From assembly GCA_005800465.1 (NCBI GenBank), contig SYFI01000059.1, forward strand, positions 1 through 5,682: a stretch of DNA of 5,682 bases, given 5' to 3'. The notes below the pieces were generated by a model, which saw nothing but the letters and a program-made list of their open reading frames with translations, was not told where the DNA came from and searched no databases. The position numbers and the translations under genes were made by a program. This document shows positions 1 through 4,470 of this stretch, piece by piece. Each line of letters starts with the position of its first letter. Position 1 is the stretch's first letter. Origin of the DNA: Actinomycetota bacterium (GTDB lineage Bacteria; Actinomycetota; Thermoleophilia; Miltoncostaeales; Miltoncostaeaceae).

Positions 1-288
1 CAGCTTGGCGCGACGCACGTCACCCTGCATGGTGCGCTCGATCTTCTCGATCTTGGGGGAGTGCACGGGAAACGTGCGCTCCACGCCAACACCGAAGCTC
101 TGCTTGCGCACGGTGAAAGTCTCGCGCAAGGATGCACCCTGACGCTTGATGACCGTGCCCTCGAAGACCTGCACGCGACGGCGCTGGCCCTCAATGACCT
201 GGAAGTGCACGCGCACGGTGTCCCCCGGGCGGAACTCGGGGACGTCGTCGCGGATTTGCATCCGCTCCAGGCTCTCGATGACGGTCAT
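1..288 (-). CDS. rplS: 50S ribosomal protein L19, partial (C-terminal end lies beyond the window)
   Basis: L19 is a large-subunit protein at the interface with the 30S subunit. The reading frame starts at ATG 288 and stays open for 96 codons to the window edge. L19 is usually about 115 residues, so roughly the last 20 are missing. Family hallmarks visible in order are FRPGDTVRVHFQVIEG (about residues 19-34), RRVQVFEGTVIKRQG (37-51), TFTVRKQSFGVGVERTFP (57-74) and HSPKIEKIE followed by GDVRRAKL at the edge. The start is firm: the N-terminus matches the family, a strong AGGAGG sits 10 nt upstream, and ATGA joins this start to the trmD stop in a 4-base overlap. Expression is therefore likely coupled to trmD translation, and possibly tuned by the RNA structures just upstream. 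No frameshift or missing region is visible in the part present. Confidence 0.96.
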   Translation of the reverse strand, partial: MTVIESLERMQIRDDVPEFRPGDTVRVHFQVIEGQRRRVQVFEGTVIKRQGASLRETFTVRKQSFGVGVERTFPVHSPKIEKIERTMQGDVRRAKL

Positions 289-1013
289 TGCTGTGAATCC
301 TCCTGAGGTGAAAGCGACGGCGAGGATAGCAGTACGTCGTGCTGGGGAGCAGGACGTACCTCAGACTGCCGCCATCGCTCGATGGCGGCGTGATCTCCCG
401 ACAGCAGAATGGGCGGAACTCCCCATCCACGGAACTCGGCGGGACGGGTGAAATGGGGGTGCTCCACACGGCCCCCAAGGCCGGGGGAGAATGATTCGCG
501 GTCGAGGCTCTCGGCGTTGCCCAGTGCACCCGGCACCCGGCGCGCAAGGGCATCGATGATGGTCATGGCCGCCACTTCCCCACCGGCGATCACAAATGGG
601 CCGAGGCTGATGCAATCGCCAGCCAGGTGGGTGTGCACCCGCTCGTCAAATCCCTCGTAGCGGCCTGCGAGAAAGGTGATGTCGGGCAGCACCGCGAGCT
701 CGCGCGCCACCGCATCGGTAAATGGGCGCCCACGGGGGCTCAGCACCACCACGCGGCGTGTGTCGCGCACCGTCTCGGCCGATACCCCGTAGATGGCCTC
801 CATTGCGGCGGCCATCACGTCAACTCGCAGCACCATGCCGGGCCCGCCGCCATATGGTGAGTCGTCCACCTGCCCCTGCCCCAGCGGCGTGTGATCACGC
901 GGGTTGAAGCAGCGGATCTCCAGCCCACCGGTCTCGGCGGCGTTGGCGAGATGCCGCGGGCGGCGCATCCAGTCGAACCACTCGGGAAAGAGCGTGAGCA
1001 CATCAATGCTCAC
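285..1013 (-). CDS. trmD: tRNA (guanine-37-N1)-methyltransferase TrmD
   Basis: TrmD uses S-adenosylmethionine to methylate G37 next to the anticodon of several tRNAs, preventing +1 frameshifting. It is a SPOUT-class, trefoil-knot homodimer. I chose GTG 1013 (242 aa) over ATG 1028. GTG gives an N-terminus aligning without extension to the family (MSIDVLTLFPEWF), makes a GTGA overlap with the rimM stop, and has GAGGA just upstream. Motifs are VDDSPYGGGPGM (49-60), AGRYEGFDER (116-125), SLGPFVIAGGE (136-146), RVPGALG from R158, and HPHFTRP. Compared with the E. coli protein as I recall it, R154 is kept (R158), D169 appears as E173, and the usual SIGD is SLGP. After WR (214-215) the arginine-rich family tail is replaced by a Pro/Ser/Gln-rich stretch of 27 residues. 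The gene stops inside the rplS start (ATGA). Confidence 0.95.
   Translation of the reverse strand: MSIDVLTLFPEWFDWMRRPRHLANAAETGGLEIRCFNPRDHTPLGQGQVDDSPYGGGPGMVLRVDVMAAAMEAIYGVSAETVRDTRRVVVLSPRGRPFTDAVARELAVLPDITFLAGRYEGFDERVHTHLAGDCISLGPFVIAGGEVAAMTIIDALARRVPGALGNAESLDRESFSPGLGGRVEHPHFTRPAEFRGWGVPPILLSGDHAAIERWRQSEVRPAPQHDVLLSSPSLSPQEDSQQ
297..327 (-). promoter_or_regulatory. Possible helix masking the rplS ribosome binding site
   Basis: In the mRNA, AUCCUC (327-322) is perfectly complementary to GAGGAU (302-297), giving 6 bp around a 19-nt loop. The downstream arm covers the GAGG part of the rplS Shine-Dalgarno sequence. Ribosomes finishing trmD would open it, which would make rplS translation depend on trmD translation. 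The pairing is read directly from sequence; the regulatory role is inferred, and a 6-bp helix can occur by chance. Confidence 0.35.
299..304 (-). promoter_or_regulatory. Strong Shine-Dalgarno sequence for rplS
   Basis: AGGAGG on the minus strand, 10 nt before the rplS ATG and embedded in the Gln-Glu-Asp codons near the end of trmD. It is the best ribosome binding site in the window. The spacing is slightly long but usable. Confidence 0.8.
332..359 (-). repeat. Inverted repeat / RNA hairpin in the 3' end of trmD
   Basis: On the mRNA strand the arms are GUACGUCCUGCU and AGCACGACGUAC, separated by CCCC. Eleven of 12 positions pair, with one C-C mismatch. The stem lies within trmD codons for VRPAPQHDV and ends 43 nt before the rplS ATG. 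No U-run follows, so it is not a classical intrinsic terminator. It may be a translational control element for rplS, an RNA-processing site, or a remnant of a small palindromic insertion. The structure is clear; its function is unknown. Confidence 0.6.
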
Positions 1014-1543
1014 TGGTCCTCGCCCCATGCCCAGCTGCCCAGCAGATCGGCGCGCAGCAGAATGCGACGGCCATCGTGATCGATCTCAACCACGGCGTCA
1101 TACGTGAACGGCACCAGCACGTCGCCCACCGGACCAGTGATGACCATGGCGTCATTCGCGGGCCCCGGCACCACGTCGGCCACGGGGCCGAGCAGGCGAT
1201 CGCCCTCGAATACCTCAAACCCGAGCAGGTCGCGCACGTAGAACGTGTCGTCATCCACGATGCCCGGCAGCAACTCTGCATCAACCAAGAGGGCATTGCC
1301 GGTGAGCACCGCAGCCTCCTCACGGCACGTGACCCCCTCGAAGCCCAGAATGGCCTTCAGGGGGTCGCCGCGACGCGATTCGAGCACAAGGGTCCGATCC
1401 ACCCCCTCGATGCGCACAAACACCGTGTCACCGGGTTCCAGCGTTCCGAGGGTGGGGCCGTCAGCGTGTGCGGTGATATCGCCACGCACGCCGTGCGGAC
1501 GACCGAGGCGCGCGATGGCAACCCGATCGTCGTCGCCGGTCAT
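1010..1543 (-). CDS. rimM: 16S rRNA processing protein RimM
   Basis: RimM is a 30S assembly factor that binds near S19 and the 16S rRNA head and aids late maturation. The chosen ATG 1543 gives 177 aa, close to the usual family size. It lies 4 nt after the khpA stop and places the diagnostic RVAIARLGRPHGVRG at residues 7-21. An in-frame ATG at 1642 would add 33 residues lying entirely inside khpA with no family resemblance. Two domains are visible: the N-terminal RimM beta-barrel (about 6-90) and a C-terminal PRC-barrel (about 95-170). The second carries FYVRDLLGFEVF (101-112), a VADVVPGPANDAMVI segment and DVLVPF (131-136). No Shine-Dalgarno sequence precedes the start, so translation probably depends on reinitiation after khpA. 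The stop overlaps the trmD start (GTGA). Confidence 0.94.
   Translation of the reverse strand: MTGDDDRVAIARLGRPHGVRGDITAHADGPTLGTLEPGDTVFVRIEGVDRTLVLESRRGDPLKAILGFEGVTCREEAAVLTGNALLVDAELLPGIVDDDTFYVRDLLGFEVFEGDRLLGPVADVVPGPANDAMVITGPVGDVLVPFTYDAVVEIDHDGRRILLRADLLGSWAWGEDQ
1017..1021 (-). promoter_or_regulatory. Shine-Dalgarno-like GAGGA before trmD GTG start
   Basis: GAGGA lies 3 nt before GTG 1013, inside the last codons of rimM. The spacing is short, but the upstream ATG 1028 has nothing comparable, so this helps decide the trmD start. Coupling with rimM termination is probably important as well. Confidence 0.45.
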
Positions 1544-1547
1544 CGCG

Positions 1548-1796
1548 CTAATCGACGATGTGAAGGCCCAGACCGCCCTCGCTCCGGGGCCCAGTGGCCG
1601 CCCGAAGCAGGGTGCGGAGGGCGTGCGCGCCACGGCCGCCACGGCCGATCACCTGACCGCGGTCGGGCTCAGCCACAACCAGATCGATGACGGGCTCGCC
1701 GCGTTCCTCACCCACCGAGGCAGATACCTCGTCTGGGTTCTCGACCATCGCCCGAGCAATTCGGGCGACCATCTCTGCGGCGCGGTCCTCGTTCAC
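1548..1796 (-). CDS. khpA: Small KH-domain RNA-binding protein (KhpA family)
   Basis: This 82-residue single KH-domain protein belongs to the family once called YlqC. Members bind RNA, often pairing with KhpB/Jag, and in Gram-positive bacteria affect cell division and elongation. The position between rpsP and rimM is the classic location. The N-terminal helix is MVARIARAMVENPDEVSAS, a strand follows (PVIDLVVAEPD), and then the nucleic-acid-binding loop GRGG at residues 51-54 within QVIGRGGRGAHALRTLL, matching the GxxG motif. It ends with a short strand, GLGLHIVD. The start is GTG 1796, 10 nt after the rpsP stop. No Shine-Dalgarno is visible, so coupling to rpsP is likely. The length and start fit the family well. 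The RNA targets cannot be told from sequence. Confidence 0.92.
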   Translation of the reverse strand: MNEDRAAEMVARIARAMVENPDEVSASVGEERGEPVIDLVVAEPDRGQVIGRGGRGAHALRTLLRAATGPRSEGGLGLHIVD

Positions 1797-1806
1797 GATG
1801 CCGGTA

Positions 1807-2049
1807 TCAGCCGCGTGCGCGGACGATGGAGATGAGCTTCTTCACCGGCGCGGTCGGCTGTGCGCCATGCCCCCGCCAGTGATCGGCCCGTGCGAGCTCA
1901 ACCTCGACGATCGACGGATCGGGCTGCGGGTTGTACCGGCCGATCGTCTCGATGTTGCGGCCGTCGCGCGGCGAGCGCGAGTCGGACACCACGATGCGGT
2001 AAATAGGATTCTTCTTGCTGCCCACGCGGGCGAGGCGGATCTTGACCAC
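1807..2049 (-). CDS. rpsP: 30S ribosomal protein S16
   Basis: S16 is an early-binding 30S protein needed for 16S rRNA folding. The 80-residue product has the full family pattern: MVKIRLARVGSKKNPIYRIV at the N-terminus, DSRSPRDGRNIETIGRYNP (residues 23-41), then HWRGHGAQPTAPVKKL near the C-terminus. The last block usually reads YWLSVGAQPTDTV or similar; here the conserved Trp and GAQPT are kept, but the flanking residues are unusual. The basic C-terminal extension found in many bacteria is absent. The start is GTG 2049, which matches the family N-terminus exactly and has AGGGAG 4 nt upstream. It follows ffh by 25 nt and precedes khpA by 10 nt. Confidence 0.96.
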   Translation of the reverse strand: MVKIRLARVGSKKNPIYRIVVSDSRSPRDGRNIETIGRYNPQPDPSIVEVELARADHWRGHGAQPTAPVKKLISIVRARG

Positions 2050-2053
2050 TGTG

Positions 2054-2059
2054 CTCCCT
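2054..2059 (-). promoter_or_regulatory. Shine-Dalgarno sequence for rpsP
   Basis: AGGGAG on the minus strand, 4 nt before GTG 2049, in the 25-nt gap after ffh. It supports the GTG start. It overlaps the 8-base palindrome CCCTAGGG (2056-2063), which is too tight to fold alone. Confidence 0.6.
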
Positions 2060-2074
2060 AGGGGATTCGATCTG

Positions 2075-3400
2075 TCAGGCGCCGAGCATGGACGGCATTC
2101 CTCCGCCGCCCTTACCCATGCGCTTCATGAGCTTCTGCATCTGCTTGAACTGCGCCAGAAGTTGATTGACCTCCTGGACCGTCGTGCCGCTGCCCTCGGC
2201 GATACGGCGACGACGACTGCCGTTGATGATGTCCGGACGCGAACGCTCAGGCATTGTCATGCTGCTGATAATGGCCTCCACGCGGTCAATACGCCGCTCG
2301 TCGACCTCAACGTCCTTCATCTTCGCAGCCTGGCTGAATCCGGGAATCATGCCCATGACCTGGCCGAGCGGTCCCATTTTACGGACCTGTTGCAGCTGCT
2401 CGAGGAAGTCGTCCAGCGTGAGGTTACCTCCCCGGAGCCGATCCTCCATACGCTTCGCGTCATCAACGCTCACCGTCTGCTGCGCCTTCTCGATGAGACT
2501 GAGCACATCGCCCATCCCCAGAATGCGCGATGCCATGCGATCGGGGTGGAATGGTTCGAGAGCATCAACCTTCTCGCCGGTGCCCACAAACAGGATCGGC
2601 TTGCCCGTGACCGAGCGCACCGACAGGGCCGCCCCACCGCGCGCATCGCCGTCGAGCTTGCTCAGCACCACGCCGTCAAACTGCACCGCGTCCTGAAATG
2701 CCGTGGCCACTTCGACGGCCGTCTGACCGGTCATGGCATCGACCACCAGCACCACGCTGGTGGGTTTGACGGCGTCGCGGATGGCCACCAGCTCGGCCAT
2801 CATGTCGGCGTCGATGGTGAGGCGTCCTGCCGTATCGACGATGACTACATCGCGGCCGGAGCGTTTGGCCTGTGCGATTCCGGCGGTGGCGATCTTCACC
2901 GGGTCGGTGGCGCCCTTCTCCAGATGCACCGGCACGCCGATCTGCTCGCCGAGCACCGCCAACTGCTCCATGGCGGCGGGGCGGTGCACATCACACGCAC
3001 TCATCATCGGAGCGCGGCCCTCATTCAGCAGATGCCGGGCCAGCTTCGCGGTGCAGGTGGTCTTCCCCGACCCCTGGAGCCCCGCCATAAGGATGACCGT
3101 GGGGGGGTTCTGCGACATCGCGAGACTCACGTTGGCGCCACCCATCAGGCGCGTGAGCTCTTCGCTCACGATCTTCACGACCTGCTGATCGGGTGTGATT
3201 GACGACATCACCTCGTCGCCGGTCGCGCGCTCCTTGATGGCAGTGGTCAGCTGCTTGACCACGGGCAGGCTGACGTCGGCCTCGAGCAGCGACAGGCGAA
3301 TGGCGCGCATGGCCTTGTCGAGGTCGGCATCGGTGAGTTTGCCCCGGCCCTTGAGGCCGGAGAAAACGCCCTGCAGCTTGTCGGTGAGTGCATCGAACAT
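2075..3400 (-). CDS. ffh: Signal recognition particle protein Ffh (SRP54)
   Basis: Ffh is the protein part of the bacterial signal recognition particle. It binds signal sequences emerging from the ribosome and the 4.5S/scRNA, and hands ribosomes to FtsY at the membrane. At 441 aa it is a normal length. The N-domain helical bundle (about 1-90) begins MFDALTDKLQGVF. The G-domain has the P-loop GLQGSGKTT (107-115), DVHRPAA (137-143), DTAGR (189-193), SKLDGDARGG (247-256, usually TKLD) and GTGE (273-276). The methionine-rich M-domain (about 300-441) carries MGPLGQVMGMIPG and the RNA-binding segment SRRRRIAEGSG (395-405), followed by VQEVNQLLAQF. The C-terminus ends in a Gly-rich, Met-containing tail. 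The start ATG 3400 fits the family, but no Shine-Dalgarno precedes it; a small hairpin occupies that place. Directly upstream is ftsY, its GTPase partner. Confidence 0.97.
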   Translation of the reverse strand: MFDALTDKLQGVFSGLKGRGKLTDADLDKAMRAIRLSLLEADVSLPVVKQLTTAIKERATGDEVMSSITPDQQVVKIVSEELTRLMGGANVSLAMSQNPPTVILMAGLQGSGKTTCTAKLARHLLNEGRAPMMSACDVHRPAAMEQLAVLGEQIGVPVHLEKGATDPVKIATAGIAQAKRSGRDVVIVDTAGRLTIDADMMAELVAIRDAVKPTSVVLVVDAMTGQTAVEVATAFQDAVQFDGVVLSKLDGDARGGAALSVRSVTGKPILFVGTGEKVDALEPFHPDRMASRILGMGDVLSLIEKAQQTVSVDDAKRMEDRLRGGNLTLDDFLEQLQQVRKMGPLGQVMGMIPGFSQAAKMKDVEVDERRIDRVEAIISSMTMPERSRPDIINGSRRRRIAEGSGTTVQEVNQLLAQFKQMQKLMKRMGKGGGGMPSMLGA

Positions 3401-3409
3401 GGTTCAGGC

Positions 3410-3425
3410 CGGGCCACGGGGCCCG
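3410..3425 (-). repeat. Small GC-rich hairpin at the ffh ribosome-binding position
   Basis: In the mRNA, CGGGCC and GGCCCG flank the loop CCGU, giving a perfect 6-bp stem. Its 3' arm ends 9 nt before the ffh ATG, in the 44-nt ftsY-ffh gap. There is no U-run, so it is not an intrinsic terminator. In GC-rich DNA such a stem may occur by chance. Confidence 0.4.
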
Positions 3426-3444
3426 AGTGCAGGAGGATACCGCG

Positions 3445-4470
3445 CTACTGGCCCGCGTCTGTGTCGACGGAGAAGATGGCCTCGGCAAATGCACGGGCGT
3501 CGAAGGGCTGGAGGTCCTCAACAGCCTCGCCAACGCCCACGAGGGTGACTGGAATACCGAGCTCGCGGTGAATGGCAACCACGATGCCGCCGCGGGCGAC
3601 GCCGTCCAATTTGGTGAGCACCAGCCCGTTCACGGGCACCGCCTCTGAGAACAGGCGGGCCTGCGACACACCGTTCTGCCCGGTGGTGGAATCGATGACC
3701 AGCAGCACGTGGTGTGGCGCGCCCTCCATCGCCTTGCCGGTGACGCCGTACACCTTGCGCAGTTCCTCCATGAGGTTGTGCTGGGTCTGCAGGCGGCCGG
3801 CGGTATCGATGATGACCACGTCGGCACTGCGCGCCCGGCCGGCAGCCACGGAATCGAAGGCCACCGCGCCCGGGTCGGCACCCGGTGACTGGCGCACGAT
3901 GTCGGCGCCGGCACGATCGGCCCACACGGCCAACTGCTCCACGGCGGCGGCGCGGAAAGTGTCGCCCGCACCAATGATCACCTTCTGCCCCAGCGACGAC
4001 AGGCGATGGGCCATCTTGCCGATGGTGGTGGTCTTGCCCGCGCCATTGACGCCCACAACCAGAATGACCGTGGGGTCATTCCCCAGTGCGATGCGCGGTG
4101 GCGCAGATGCCAGTCGCCCCGCGATCTCATCGGTGAGCGCCCGGGCGAGGCCGGATCCCGACGTGATGCGACCCGCAGCAGCCTCGGCACGCAGCGCATC
4201 CACCAGATCCATGGTGGCGGGCATTCCGCAGTCGGCCGTTATCAGGGCCTCCTCCAGATCCTCCCAGGTGTCCTCCGACACCAGCTTCGACGCGTAGATG
4301 CCGGCGAGTTGCGGCGAGATCGCCTGCCGGGGCCTGGTGAGGTTCTCCTTCAGGCGGCGGAACAGGCCGCGGCGGCCGGGTTCGTCGGAAGTAGCCGGTG
4401 CCTCAGGTGGCGCTAACTCGAAAAGGGCCGCGAATGCACCGAGCCCGTCCCCGCCCTCCTCGTCGGTCAT
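3445..4470 (-). CDS. ftsY: Signal recognition particle receptor FtsY
   Basis: FtsY is the membrane-associated SRP receptor GTPase. It pairs with Ffh so that both hydrolyse GTP and release the ribosome to the Sec translocon. I chose ATG 4470 (341 aa) because it overlaps the smc stop as ATGA; an in-frame ATG at 4554 would add 28 Arg/Gly-rich residues lying inside smc. A short acidic stretch (1-30) replaces the long A-domain of E. coli. Next is GRRGLFRRLKENLTR (32-46), a likely amphipathic membrane-binding helix at the start of the N-domain. The G-domain shows GVNGAGKTTT (140-149), DTFRAAA (170-176), DTAGR (222-226), TKLDG (286-290) with VARGGI where TAKGGI is common, and GVGE (312-315). It ends shortly after DLQPFDARAFAEAIF, normal for the family. 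It stops 44 nt before ffh. Confidence 0.97.
   Translation of the reverse strand: MTDEEGGDGLGAFAALFELAPPEAPATSDEPGRRGLFRRLKENLTRPRQAISPQLAGIYASKLVSEDTWEDLEEALITADCGMPATMDLVDALRAEAAAGRITSGSGLARALTDEIAGRLASAPPRIALGNDPTVILVVGVNGAGKTTTIGKMAHRLSSLGQKVIIGAGDTFRAAAVEQLAVWADRAGADIVRQSPGADPGAVAFDSVAAGRARSADVVIIDTAGRLQTQHNLMEELRKVYGVTGKAMEGAPHHVLLVIDSTTGQNGVSQARLFSEAVPVNGLVLTKLDGVARGGIVVAIHRELGIPVTLVGVGEAVEDLQPFDARAFAEAIFSVDTDAGQ

Noticed and set aside
332..359. The trmD-end hairpin as an intrinsic terminator
   Set aside because: No U-run follows on the transcribed strand, and termination there would cut off rplS, which is translationally linked to trmD.
1014..1028. ATG 1028 as the trmD start
   Set aside because: It would add MGRGP, lacks a Shine-Dalgarno and gives a 19-base overlap with rimM; GTG 1013 fits the family start and the GTGA overlap.
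1544..1642. A longer RimM starting at ATG 1642
   Set aside because: The added 33 residues lie wholly inside khpA and do not resemble RimM; ATG 1543 gives the normal length.
1245..1835. A 196-codon plus-strand frame opposite rimM and khpA
   Set aside because: It crosses two confident genes on the other strand, has low-complexity composition and shows no recognisable domain.
2056..2063. CCCTAGGG palindrome in the ffh-rpsP gap as an operator
   Set aside because: Eight bases with no loop and overlapping the rpsP Shine-Dalgarno; too short to claim a binding site.
2015..3202. A 395-codon open frame on the plus strand, antisense to ffh
   Set aside because: It lies opposite an unmistakable ffh. 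Its product is His/Leu/Arg-rich with no recognisable domain, as expected of a mirrored frame in GC-rich coding DNA.
3401..3444. A promoter or small RNA such as the SRP RNA in the ftsY-ffh gap
   Set aside because: 44 nt is too short for the SRP RNA, no GGAA-type tetraloop stem is present, and I see no credible -35/-10 pair.
3572..4297. A 241-codon plus-strand frame opposite ftsY
   Set aside because: It is the antisense of conserved G-domain codons, Ser/Arg/Ala-rich and without a family motif.
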